NCBI GenBank assembly: GCA_949825065.1
Contig: OX463862.1
Span: 21,061,071 to 21,125,070 of the forward strand
From: Odontocerum albicorne
Lineage: Eukaryota; Arthropoda; Insecta; Trichoptera; Odontoceridae
Direction of reading: 5' to 3'
Length of the DNA: 64,000 nucleotides
The translations under genes and the position numbers were made by a program. Each line of letters begins with the position of its first letter. Positions within the stretch are counted from its first letter, which is position 1. Of the stretch, positions 21,379-31,429 are shown piece after piece. Below the pieces are notes generated by a model that worked only from the letters and a program-made list of their open reading frames with translations, did not search any database and was not told the DNA's origin.

Positions 21379-21717
21379 ATGATATTCTTCCAATTTGGTG
21401 ACTGTAGAATTTTTTATATACCAATGCATCCTACATCCTCTTATGCTGACCACTCAGCTCGATTTTGGAACGATATTTCTGGTTATATCAGATATACTTC
21501 TTTCTTAGCGTTATTCAATGTATGGGATTCTATATCTGCCCATCATATCCACATAGTACTCGTAACAATTTTAGAGCTTTCTCTTCCTGCTGCATTTGAC
21601 GATATTTTCTGTGTTGCAGGTCTATCGGATGTGAGAGTTTCTGACCTTACCTCTGTTTTTTTCCTATCGCATGCCGTTTTTGTTCCTCCAGATAATCTAT
21701 CTAAAACAACTTATTAA
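21379..21717 (+). other. 112-codon ORF, unknown
   Basis: The open frame has no domain I recognise. No ribosome or splice context supports it and it is flanked by SINEs. Composition is normal for the window. It could be the shadow of an unrecognised LINE fragment. Confidence 0.2.
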
Positions 21718-21727
21718 ATTAAATAAA

Positions 21728-21890
21728 TACTATAATGAGGTACATGGCCGAACGTAACACGTTGAGCTTTCGTGTAGAAGGTCGCTAGTTCAAACCCCAC
21801 GCTGTGCTTATTCCCTCGAATAACACACAACCATTTTCCGTCTAGTATTCGGGGGTATTAGAATGCTTATGACATTGAAAGTATATATTT
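21728..21890 (+). mobile_element. SINE-2 5' half
   Basis: ACATGGCCGAACGTAACACG (box A-like), AGTTCAAACCCCA (box B), then ATTCCCTCGAATAACACAC and TTTTCCGTCTAGTATTCGGG. Confidence 0.7.
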
Positions 21891-22429
21891 TTTTAAACTT
21901 ATTACTAAGAATCATCCCCTGTCAAGTCACTGTCATTAAGATTTTCGTCTTATACGATAATGTGTGTTATCATTTAATTGTTTGAAAATATTTTTTTAAT
22001 GTATAAATCTACCCTTTCACTCTTATTTTGTTTTCCCGTGATATAAAGCTTAAAATGATTTTATAAGAAAAAAATCTATTTTGAGATCACAAAAAAAAAA
22101 CACTGGCCATTAACGCAACCCCTTTAGCAAAGGGAGGGACGAATGAAAAGCAACCCTCAACACCTACCCAACCACCTACCACAACATACACAAGGGAAAA
22201 TTAAGGTTTGGCGTATGTAAAGTTTATTTTTAAAATATACATTTTTTAGAACTCGCCCTCTGTTTAGACACTTTGTTCATGAAAAAACGGTTAAAAAGGG
22301 TATTGCAATGAGTTTCTAACCATTTAGTTATAAATTTGTTTCCTTACTTTCACTTTTTTTAACTTTCTCTGTACATATTACACATACATTGTATGCAATA
22401 TAATTTGACAAGTTTATTGCAATGTGATG
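21891..22429. other. Unassigned
   Basis: No recognised feature. Confidence 0.4.
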
Positions 22430-23050
22430 AACTAGAGAATGTCCCAAAATAATGTATACGCACTTCGCCAGCGTTACTTGAACTTGCTGCTGGAATTTGT
22501 CATGCCACGCATTCATCAGGAATTCAGAGACGAGGATGACTTTTATTTCCAATAAGATGGTGCATCTCCCCATCACCATCATGATTTAAGGGCTTATATT
22601 GACGAAAATATGTCAAATAGTTGGATTGGATGTAGAGGTAACATTGAATACCTTGCGCGTTCCCCAGACTTCATTCCAATAGGGACTCATCAAAGATAAA
22701 GTTTATGGCACAAAACCTTCTTTCTTCTCCCTGGCTCCATCCTCATTGTCTGCGAAGACTGTTAGGGTCAGCTCTCCTCGTCCTCAGGTTGTACGCTCTT
22801 CTGTCCTGGACTACGTCCCCCAGGCCGTGCCTCTGCATCAGGTTGTCTTTTTGCACCACCCATGAATTCTTTGGTTTTCCTCTGGTTGTTATTCGAGGAA
22901 GATCCATGGAGATTGCCTGGTTCACAATGTGATCGGGTGTTCTGCGTCCAACGTGCCCATACCATCTCAATCGCCTCTCCTCCATCTTACTGTTGATGTC
23001 TGTAACACCTAGGCTTCCACGAATGCGTGAGCTTTTTATTTTGTCTCTTA

Positions 23051-23962
23051 GACCCCCGTTACACGCTCAATCTGGATCGCAATCCGTGATCGCAATCAAT
23101 GATCGCGGTCAAGATTGACCGTGTAATGAGCGGATTGATGGATTGATCAATCGGATCGCAAAATATCTGGATATTTTGAAATCACGCTTGCGATCCGCTG
23201 CTCGCGATCGGGATTGTTCGTGTGAGGTCGTGTAAGATCGCGTCAGTCAACGCTTATGCGCCGATAGAGATGGGCGTATGCTCTCTATCGGGAATTTTAA
23301 AGAAAATAAAGCCGCAATTGGCTGAATTGACGATAAATAAATAAATAAACAAGTTGACGTGAGAAAAAAAAATGTCTGAGATCGAATTATAGGAGAAAAT
23401 TTAAAAAAATTACAAATTCAAGCTTCACTGATAGATGCAGGAGACATGATAGCAGAAAATTTAAGGTCTTCAATATTTCTGCCTGTAGCAAGATAACGCA
23501 ATGTTACTGCTAATTTTTCTTCAGGTGTTTTACTTTTTCTCATACAAGTATCTTGTTTAGATATGTATGAGGTTATCATTTCTAACAACTCATCAAAACA
23601 TTTTCCACTCATCCTGAAGTAATTTTTATAGTCATCTTTTTTAGCAGTTAATCGTATTTATTTTAGTAGATTTAAATGGGTATACAATTATCTCATTCGT
23701 AGCCACTGTTTAACCCAATGTTTCCTTCGAACTCGCTTTTACAAAGTTACGGCCAGAACTAGGGCTACAACAGCTTATATTTTTTTATTTTTACGTCCAT
23801 TTTGAGTTGAGAAAGATGTTGACGCGGCGGCTGCAGGGTGCGGACTGATGGAAATCGGATTGATCGTGTAATGTAGTCGCGCGATCCGTCAATCCGTGAT
23901 CGTCGATTTGGATCGCGGATTGCGATCCAGATTGAGCGTGTAACGATCCAGATTGCGCGGCC
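23051..23962 (-). mobile_element. PIF/Harbinger element, 912 bp, TTA target duplication
   Basis: TTA flanks at 23048-23050 and 23963-23965. The empty site is seen in the sister LINE-C copy at 15055-15080 (TTTTATTTTGTATCTTAGGGA). The ends are very rich in GATCGC/GCGATC words (CTCAATCTGGATCGCAATCC and its inverse). It encloses a transposase fragment and is too short to be autonomous. Confidence 0.85.
23418..23660 (-). pseudogene. Harbinger transposase N-terminal fragment
   Basis: The minus-strand frame gives YKNYFRMSGKCFDELLEMI, then KQDTCMRKSKTPEEKLAVTL followed by RYLATG. This matches the conserved (F)RM.PE.FDELL..V...I.K.DT..R....P.ERLA.TLRFLATG block ahead of the DDE domain in PIF/Harbinger transposases. 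The DDE nuclease part is missing and the frame stops at 23418. Confidence 0.8.
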
Positions 23963-24066
23963 TTAGGGACACAAAACCGACAACACTAAATTATTCAGAG
24001 CAACTATTGAAAGATAATGCGCCCAAATACAAAAAAATATTCGTAATGTTTGCGATTCTACGTTAC

Positions 24067-24227
24067 TATCAGCAGTGCATGGCCAGAACGGCTATCAATT
24101 TGAGGATTTACGATTATTTAAAAAAATCAACGCCTATTTTCTGGAGTTTTAATCTTAAATACATCATAATAAACACTGAATTTGTAATCATTCTAATTGT
24201 GTTTATTTTTAGTACACTGTGTATATA
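24067..24227. other. Unassigned
   Basis: Short AT-rich spacer between the transposase relic and the mariner; ends in the TA target site at 24226-24227. Confidence 0.4.
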
Positions 24228-25185
24228 CGAGGCATATCCAGAAAGTAAGTGTACTGAATTTTTGTAGGTTACAATTTTTATTATTTAAACAAAAAAAATA
24301 CGTGGTTACCGTAGTACATATGTAAGCTATTTTTTGACATAGTCGCCATTCCTCTCAATGCAGGTGGTGAAGCGGGGTATCAACTTATTGATGCCTTCCT
24401 CGAAGTAGTTTCCCACCAACTCCTCCGTCCACTTCTCCACCTCCTCCTTTACCTCTTCGTCGGTTGAAAACCTTTTTCCACCCATGTGCAGTTTCAGGGA
24501 GGTAAAGAGATAGTAATCTGAAGATGCTAGGTCAGGGGAATGCGCGGGATGGTTCAGGACATCCCATTTAAACGAGGCGAGCAGTTCCTTCGTGGCGTTG
24601 GCCGTGTGTGGTCTGGCATTGTCGTGCAGCAGGCAGACTCCCTTTGTCAGCATGCCTCTCCTCTTGTTTTGAATCGCCCTCCGCAATTTTTTTAGGGTCT
24701 CACAGTATCTTGCAGAGTTGATGGTCTCCCCTTGAGGCATATATTCAATTAAAATTATGCCTTGACAGTCCCAAAACACGGATGCCATGATTTTCTTGGC
24801 TGAAATTGTGGTTTTGAACTTTTTGGCGGAGGGTGAAGAGGTGTGACGTGACCGTTTTTAAATTCGCGACACCACTTGTACACACTCGTACGATTCATAG
24901 CTTTATCACCATATGCAGTTTTCACCTCATTATAAACCTCAACCGGAGGTTTTCCTTTCCAAACGAGATAACGGATGACGCCGCGTATTTCACACTTGGC
25001 GGTAGATTGGATTGACATTTTTCGCGAAACGTGTTATCGCGTCGACACTTCTCAACGTACTGACCTCGAACCTGTCTCGTTGGGGAGGGGAAGGGTCAGG
25101 CTACACGGAAGTGTAGCCAACATGTCAAAAATAAAATCCATCCGGTCGTGGGAGCCTCAGTACACTTACTTTCTGGATACCATAG
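24228..25185 (-). mobile_element. Mariner copy 1, internally deleted
   Basis: Inverted ends CGAGGCATATCCAGAAAGTA / TACTTTCTGGATACCATAG are flanked by TA on both sides. At 958 bp it is about 300 bp short of a typical mariner. The transposase reads on the minus strand. Confidence 0.95.
24327..25018 (-). pseudogene. Mariner transposase, first catalytic Asp deleted
   Basis: The N-terminus starts MSIQSTAKCEIRGVIRYLVW and keeps the helix-turn-helix (..NRTSVYKWCREFKNG). It then jumps directly to the segment before MASVFWDCQGIILIEYMPQ, and the frame shifts. The block containing TGDETW is lost. The second (LLHDNARPHTA) and third (SPDLASSDYYLF) aspartates are present with 34 residues between them, the D34D spacing of mariner. 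The product cannot be active. Confidence 0.9.
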
Positions 25186-25356
25186 TATTAACAAAAATCA
25201 GGCAGTAGATCGGACTGTGGTTTTTGTAACGACATGAGTTTGAATATTTACTTGCAGGAGGAGTAAGTTGTAGTGAAAATTAAATAAACTCGGAAATATT
25301 ATGTGTTTTTGATAAGTGTATGGAGGACATTCTGAGATAGGTTATTGATTTATCTG
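25186..25356. other. Unassigned spacer
   Basis: Nothing recognised between the mariner and the 44-bp array. Confidence 0.4.
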
Positions 25357-26499
25357 AAATGATGAAGTTTATTAAGGGTTGACTCACGTGCTACTTACTG
25401 AAATGATGAAGTTTATTAAGGGTTGTCTCACGTGCTACTTACTGAAATGATGAAGTTTATTAAGGGTTGTCTCACGTGCTACTTACTGAAATGATGAAGT
25501 TTATTAAGGGTTGTCTCACGTGCTACTTACTGAAATGATGAAGTTTATTAAGGGTTGTCTCACGTGCTACTTACTGAAATGATGAAGTTTATTAAGGGTT
25601 GTCTCACGTGCTACTTACTGAAATGATGAAGTTTATTAAGGGTTGTCTCACGTGCTACTTACTGAAATGATGAAGTTTATTAAGGGTTGTCTCACGTGCT
25701 ACTTACTGAAATGATGAAGTTTATTAAGGGTTGACTCACGTGCTACTTACTGAAATGATGAAGTTTATTAAGGGTTGTCTCACGTGCTACTTACTGAAAT
25801 GATGAAGTTTATTAAGGGTTGACTCACGTGCTACTTACTGAAATGATGAAGTTTATTAAGGGTTGACTCACGTGCTACTTACTGAAATGATGAAGTTTAT
25901 TAAGGGTTGTCTCACGTGCTACTTACTGAAATGATGAAGTTTATTAAGGGTTGACTCACGTGCTACTTACTGAAATGATGAAGTTTATTAAGGGTTGACT
26001 CACGTGCTACTTACTGAAATGATGAAGTTTATTAAGGGTTGACTCACGTGCTACTTACTGAAATGATGAAGTTTATTAAGGGTTGACTCACGTGCTACTT
26101 ACTGAAATGATGAAGTTTATTAAGGGTTGACTCACGTGCTACTTACTGAAATGATGAAGTTTATTAAGGGTTGACTCACGTGCTACTTACTGAAATGATG
26201 AAGTTTATTAAGGGTTGACTCACGTGCTACTTACTGAAATGATGAAGTTTATTAAGGGTTGACTCACGTGCTACTTACTGAAATGATGAAGTTTATTAAG
26301 GGTTGACTCACGTGCTACTTACTGAAATGATGAAGTTTATTAAGGGTTGACTCACGTGCTACTTACTGAAATGATGAAGTTTATTAAGGGTTGACTCACG
26401 TGCTACTTACTGAAATGATGAAGTTTATTAAGGGTTGACTCACGTGCTACTTACTGAAATGATGAAGTTTATTAAGGGTTGACTCACGTGCTACTTACT
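25357..26499. repeat. 44-bp tandem array, 26 copies, nearly identical
   Basis: Unit ACTGAAATGATGAAGTTTAT then TAAGGGTTGACTCACGTGCT, then ACTT. Almost the only variation is TGACTCA versus TGTCTCA: copies 2-8, 10 and 13 have T, the other 17 have A, including the last 13 in a row. CACGTG is in every unit. Such uniformity means very recent expansion or conversion. Confidence 0.97.
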
Positions 26500-26879
26500 T
26501 ATAATAAATAAGGTATCATCATTTATCAAATTGATGAGAATTTATGACCGAGGTATTAAATAATTGATTAACATTCAGTAAAAAGCATCAACCTGTTTTT
26601 TGTAATATTTATATGTCTTCAGTAAGACACATGCAAAAGCCTTTTTTACTGGGAATATGACAAATGAAAAGTTATAAATCTAGATCCATATAAATTGAGG
26701 GTTCACTTTAAATTACGTTTTTTTATTGTATATAATACGTATACATATAAAGTTACTCGTCACGTAAATAAATAAATAAAATAAACATTATTTATTTTGT
26801 ATTGAATTTACATTGTATGCCTGGCAGGTTAATTGCAATGTGGCAATATATTTGTACTATCATCGTCGTTGCTGGGCCT
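26500..26879. other. Mostly unassigned; SINE-1/LINE-E tail near 26795-26850
   Basis: CCTGGCAGGTTAATTGCAAT followed by GTGGCAATAT is an inverted, heavily truncated tail. The rest is AT-rich. Confidence 0.45.
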
Positions 26880-27057
26880 CGTAGTCGAGGATCCCATCGC
26901 CATTCCAATGTCAATTTAGTTGGAAAACGAAGCTGTGCTGTGGAGTTTTTTTTAAGTGAGTAAGCCGCTGCACTCCAGCAAACTCACTGAACCCAACGTT
27001 ATACGATCGGAGCATACCGGAAAGAATAGATATAACCAAAATCATAGATATCCTTAT
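26880..27057 (-). mobile_element. SINE-2 3' half, interrupted by hAT
   Basis: Complement of the SINE-2 3' part (CGTAGTCGAGGATCCCATCG.., then TTTAGTTGGAAAACGAAG). It ends at the hAT duplication ATCCTTAT (27050-27057). Confidence 0.75.
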
Positions 27058-27182
27058 CAGCGGCGGCTGGTCTGGAGGTATGTTGGTGCGCTGAACCGGA
27101 GAAATAATTCACAATAATTAAATTATACATTCGCAAACATGACTTCCAAAAACGTTAAATATTTGTATAGATTAAATATGTA

Positions 27183-28136
27183 CGAGGCATTTCCAGAAAG
27201 TAAGTGTACTGAATTTTTGTAGATTACAGTTTTTTTTATTTAAACAAAAAAATTACGTGGTTACCGTAGTACATTTGTAAGCTATTTTTCGACATAGTCG
27301 CCATTCCTCTCAATGCAGGTGGTGAAGCGGGGTATCAACATTTTGATGCCTTCCTCGAAGTAGTTTCCCGCCAACCCCTCCGTCCACTTCTCCACCTCCT
27401 CCTTTACCTCCTCGTCTGTTGAAAACCTTTTTCCACCCATGTGCAGCTTCAGGGAGGTAAAGAGATAGTAATCTGAAGGTGCTAGGTCAGGGGAATGTGC
27501 GGGATGGTTCAGGATATCCCATTTAAACGAGGCGAGCAGTTCCTTTGTGGCGTTGGCCATGTGTGGTCTGGCATTGTCGTGCAGCAGGCAGACTCCCTTT
27601 GTCAGCATGCCTCTCCTCTTGTTCTGAATCGCCCTCCGCAATTTTTTTAGGGTCTCACAGTATCTTGCAGAGTTGATGGTCTCCCCTTGAGGCATATATT
27701 CAATTAAAATTATGCCTTGACAGTCCCAAAACACGGATGCCATGATTTTCTTGGCTGAAATTGTAATTTTGAACTTTTTGGCGGAGGGTGAAGAGGTGTG
27801 ACGCTACTGTGGAGACTGCCTTTTGGTTTCAGGCGTGTAGTGTGCAACCCAAGTTTCATCTCCAGTAACGATGGAGCGGAAAAATTCATCTCCATGGAGT
27901 TTGCAGCGCCTCAAAAACTCTTGCCCGGCATTATTTATTTCGCACTTGGCGGAAGATTGGATTTACATTTTTCACGAAACGTGTTGTCGCGTCGATACTT
28001 CTCAACGTACTGACCTCGAACTGGTCTCGTTGCGGAGGGGAAGGGTCAGGCTACACAGAAGTGTAGCCAACATGTCAAAAATAAAATCCATCCGGTCGTG
28101 AGTGCCTCAGTACACTTACTTTCTGGATACGCCTAG
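27183..28136 (-). mobile_element. Mariner copy 2, internally deleted
   Basis: Inverted ends CGAGGCATTTCCAGAAAGTA / TACTTTCTGGATACGCCTAG are flanked by TA at 27181-27182 and 28137-28138. The same family as copy 1 but with a different internal deletion. Confidence 0.95.
27282..27976 (-). pseudogene. Mariner transposase, DNA-binding domain deleted
   Basis: After a start region (stop at codon 2, then IQSSAKCEI) the frame jumps to NNAGQEFLRRCKLHGDEFF, so the helix-turn-helix is gone. The first catalytic block IVTGDETWVAHYTPETKRQS is kept, followed by a stop where relatives have Trp. From 27743 downward MASVFWDCQGIILIEYMPQ, LLHDNARPHMA and SPDLAPSDYYLF are intact in one frame. Inactive. Confidence 0.9.
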
Positions 28137-28403
28137 TATAATAATACTGACAAATAGTATGAGTATTTTTATTTAAGTGAAAATTCCAAATATAGTAATT
28201 TAAAGTAAAATTTAAAAAAATATTGTTTCAAATTGAGTGGCCAAGTTGGCCAATACTAGCGGAGCGATCTCCAATACGCACCGGACGGAAACGTAAATTC
28301 ATATAGGGTAGACAGAGACATACAGTAAACCGTGAGACAGCGATATTTCGTATTCGATCACCGTCTCAAGGTGCACTGGTGCGCTGAGCACCAGCCGCCG
28401 CTG

Positions 28404-28480
28404 ATCCTTATACCTCCGAATACAAGGCGGAAAAAATACCTATGTCAATCAAGGGGAGTAGCACAGTTCAAAGTGGCAAC
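28404..28480 (-). mobile_element. SINE-2 5' half, other side of hAT
   Basis: ATCCTTATACCTCCGAATAC then AAGGCGGAAAAAATACCTAT is the complement of the SINE-2 body, continuing from 27057. Confidence 0.75.
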
Positions 28481-28994
28481 CATCTGCACGGAAGTCCAGT
28501 GCATTACCGCGCAGCCATGCACATTGTACGAGTATTATATAATATATTTATTGTACGTGATACAGCTCAGGTTTATTGTAACGTAGTAATCAGTTTGTAT
28601 TGTGTTAGACTTATTGTATTTATTGCTTTGTAGCGATCTCATTTAATCAACCAGAGATATGTCAAAGTGTCCTAAGTAAAAATCAGACTGTAACCTATTT
28701 GAAATAATTGAGTTTTGATGATAAATGACTTCGCAACCCACATTTGAAATCAGATCAGGTAGGTTATAGAGATATCTGCTTGAGTGGAGTGCAAGCATTT
28801 TTATTTGAGCTATTTAATATAGCTCTTTTCACCTTTGAATTTGAGAGATCACTCCGTGATTGCTTTTGAGGCGAGACAGCGCAAATGTTACAACGTGGTA
28901 GTCATTTTTATCAAATTAAATTAAATTTTTATTTCATACAAATACCCCTCGCTTTAACGCAATTAATTGGTTGAATAGAGTGCAATAATTTAAA
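28481..28994. other. Unassigned; possible SINE-1 scrap near 28640-28695
   Basis: AATCAACCAGAGATATGTCA..CCTAAGTAAAAATCAGACTG resembles an inverted SINE-1 body. Two overlapping short ORFs at 28332-28633 have no motifs. Confidence 0.35.
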
Positions 28995-29150
28995 TACGGG
29001 TGAGAGCCGTAAGAATGGCCAGGGACAGTATCCCCCAAGCAAGCAGACCTCCAGGACTACCTCCCAAAAGATGGAAAGACAGCTGGCAGTCGACGTCGCA
29101 AGAGGGAAACAATGATGCAGGACCATAACAGGCCAACATGCCTCAAATAA
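28995..29150 (+). mobile_element. Unclassified LINE 3' end
   Basis: GATGGAAAGACAGCTGGCAG..GATGCAGGACCATAACAGGC..CAAATAAGATGAAGAAGAAG. A C-terminal RTE-like residue pattern followed by a short GAA-rich tail. The minus ORF 28929-29126 is a shadow. Confidence 0.4.
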
Positions 29151-29827
29151 GATGAAGAAGAAGTGAGATAACTTTTACACGAAATATATGACCTCAAAAT
29201 ATTAAAACATATATGTACGAGTATATTCAATTTAAAAACAGCTTAATCGTTTTAGCAAAATCGCTTGTTAAGAGGTATATCTGTATTTTTTTGTAAATTT
29301 TACAAAATCAAAAATAAAATAATTACACAAATAAACGTCAAGATTAACCACAAGTGAATATAAGAAAACTCGTAAATATTCGATGAAAACACCGAGATGA
29401 TGTAAAATGTCGACTCACAATAGAGGCTTGTTAACTCCTAAAGGGTCCATCACACAGTCGGACGGGTCTCCCTAGGGAACCCTGCGAGAAGAATTATTTC
29501 CCGAATCGGGGACTTTTCAAGGCGGCAGCAACAATAATTGGAAGTAAAGATGCAAAGAAAAACCAACCCTTAAAACACTTGATATTTGAAATATCGAGTT
29601 ATACCCTTCGGAGATTGGAGATCATCCAGCCATGATGATCACATTTTTGAAGCAGCAGCTTTGAACAATGGCACCACAATGATACAACTCCTACAAGTTC
29701 TTCAACTAGGAGATGAGCCTTCTTCCCGTACATCGTGTGTATCGAAATTTCCTCTGTAATATCAGTTGAAGAATCTCACATTTTTTTCTCACAAAATATC
29801 TCCGAAGTACTCTTACTTTATCTTTTT
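29151..29827. other. Unassigned
   Basis: No recognised feature. Confidence 0.4.
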
Positions 29828-30570
29828 ACATACATACACAAACCATCACGTCATTTCCCTGTAGGGGTAGGCAGAAATAACAGAGGACTTAAATTTTCTA
29901 TCTCGATACAAATCCTTAGCTTCATTCACATCCATGCACCTTCTCATATAACGTCAACGATATCTCTGACTTTATACATTTTCTTCTTTCAAAATATCAT
30001 TCAATTGATCCAACCATACTTTCCTTTGTCTTCCTCTGACTCGTTGAAGGCATAATATTGACAATCTGTCGGTGATTCTCAGTTCTTCGAGAATGGAAGC
30101 ATTAGTCCGTCTTGCTGTCCATGGAATTCGTAACATCCTACTCCAGCACCACATTTCAAATGCATCTATTCTACGTCTCTCGCTTGCTCTCAGAGTCCAA
30201 GTCTCCGCGTCATACATTAATATTGCGAAGACGAGAGACAACTAGGTGCATTTTCATCGCAATGGTGATATTTCTGGTCTTCTCACATTTGCACTATTTA
30301 TTTATATTTTTAATTATTCTTATTTCATTCGTTTTACATGTCCACACCATCTCAGCCTGCTCTTTTTCATCTTACTCAACGCATCAGCCTTAAGTTCACA
30401 TTAATTTATTATCACTTAATTCCGCCTTCTGTCATACATTGTCACCCGATGTATTCTTCTCAATGAACGCATTTCTACAGTATTTATTCAACTCCTATTT
30501 GACATTTTCCACTCCACACTTTCTCTTTTTGATGGTCGATAATTAATTTTCGTGTCCAGACCATCAATTG
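29828..30570 (-). mobile_element. LINE-A fragment split by LINE-B
   Basis: The outer parts follow the family order (CATCACGTCATTTCCCTGTA..; ..CAACGCATCAGCCTTAAGTT). It encodes KVWLDQLNDILKE on the minus strand up to 30032. The LINE-B piece sits at 30033-30283. Confidence 0.75.
30033..30283 (-). mobile_element. LINE-B fragment inside LINE-A
   Basis: The minus-strand ORF 29972-30241 is a chimera. Its first 65 residues (..MYDAETWTLRASERRRIDAF.., RTNASILEELRITDRLSILC) are LINE-B. It then enters the host LINE-A frame at GRQRKVWLDQ. The fusion is a by-product of insertion, not a gene. No clean target duplication is visible. Confidence 0.7.
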
Positions 30571-31429
30571 TTAATTACACCATGTGTTTCCTGTAAGAGG
30601 TAACAGAGATCGCCCCATTCGCATCAATCATTTCTTATCGCATCAATCATATATGTTATGTTATCCCAATATTCAGAATATGTACTGTAAGTCGTTTATA
30701 TCCCCCAAAATTTCATCAAATGCTGCTTTCGTTCAGGAAAACCTCATCTCCGCATGTTCACATTGTGTCTGGTCACCTATACTGGAATATTTTCAGGGTA
30801 AGGCTTGCCAAGGCAGTTAGTCTTCTGATGCCATATTTTACGGTCATCATCTAGATTGTTTATTTGGATGAATCGTAAACAAAGTCAACCAAATATACAA
30901 GCACATTTTTTAATTTTAGTTATACTCGTTAATGCCTCTTTAGTTATTTCTCGAACATCGATACGGATGCAGCACGTATGGTTGAGCCAATAAGATCGTT
31001 TTAAAGAAGGTATCAAAAGTAATTGACATATTTATGAATAGTGAGATATAAACGCCTTATCTACGAATAAAAAATATATAAACATAGAAAAATAATATTT
31101 TTTCAGTACGCAATTCGATACACGACTTTCAGAAAGGATGAAAATGGTACAGATCTTTCTTGCATAAATACCTTATATTGAAATGGAAATATCTGAATAG
31201 ATTATTTTACCTATTCGTTCTCTTTTCTAAGTAAATGTTTATATCGTTTTGAAACGATAGAATCGCCATTAAAATTGAGAAAATATGCTGAAAATAAAAA
31301 TATATATTCAAGCTTTGGATTTGTTGGGGAATTGAGGCAAAGAAAAAAAGAGGATGTCATCAAAACAACTTTCTTTATAATTTTAAGGTAAATAAAATGC
31401 AGACTTATAAATCTATAAATTATGTATTC
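30571..31429. other. Unassigned
   Basis: AT-rich. One 78-codon plus ORF at 30584-30820 lacks motifs. Confidence 0.4.

Larger units (their letters stand above)
22718..23969 (-). mobile_element. LINE-C, 5'-truncated, itself split by Harbinger
   Basis: The duplication CACAAAACC is at 22709-22717 and 23970-23978. The minus-strand ORF (22743-22985: MEERRLRWYGHVGRRTPDHI, then GKPKNSWVVQKDNL) is the C-terminal end of a non-LTR retrotransposon polyprotein. The 3' tail lies at 22718-22735 as GA-rich sequence. Its upstream end is interrupted at 23051-23962. Confidence 0.85.
22430..24066 (+). pseudogene. Tc1/mariner-superfamily transposase relic, split by LINE-C
   Basis: Before the insert the plus strand reads, with frame changes, MPRIHQEFRDEDDFYFQ, a stop, DGASPHHHHDLRAYIDEN (second-aspartate block, FQQDGAPPH in relatives), then WIGCRGNIEYLARSPDFIP (third-aspartate region). 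It continues GLIKDKVYGTK up to the duplication CACAAAACC and resumes after 23978 with PTTLNYSEQLLKDNAPK. The join is in frame once LINE-C and one duplication are removed. The gene was thus already decayed or decayed later; it is non-functional. Confidence 0.7.
27058..28403. mobile_element. hAT non-autonomous element carrying a mariner
   Basis: The ends CAGCGGCGGCTGGT and ACCAGCCGCCGCTG are perfect inverted repeats. The 8-bp duplication ATCCTTAT lies at 27050-27057 and 28404-28411. Without the mariner it is about 390 bp and has no transposase. It sits inside a SINE-2 copy that resumes exactly at 28404. Confidence 0.9.

Noticed and set aside
20750..24000. Host multi-exon gene in the 21-24 kb region
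   Set aside because: The open stretches are transposase, LINE or Harbinger fragments; the 112-codon ORF at 21379 has no splice or domain support.
25357..26499. CRISPR array
   Set aside because: The units are contiguous 44-bp repeats with no unique spacers, in eukaryotic DNA.
29972..30241. 89-codon ORF as a novel gene
   Set aside because: It is a junction between two LINE families created by insertion.
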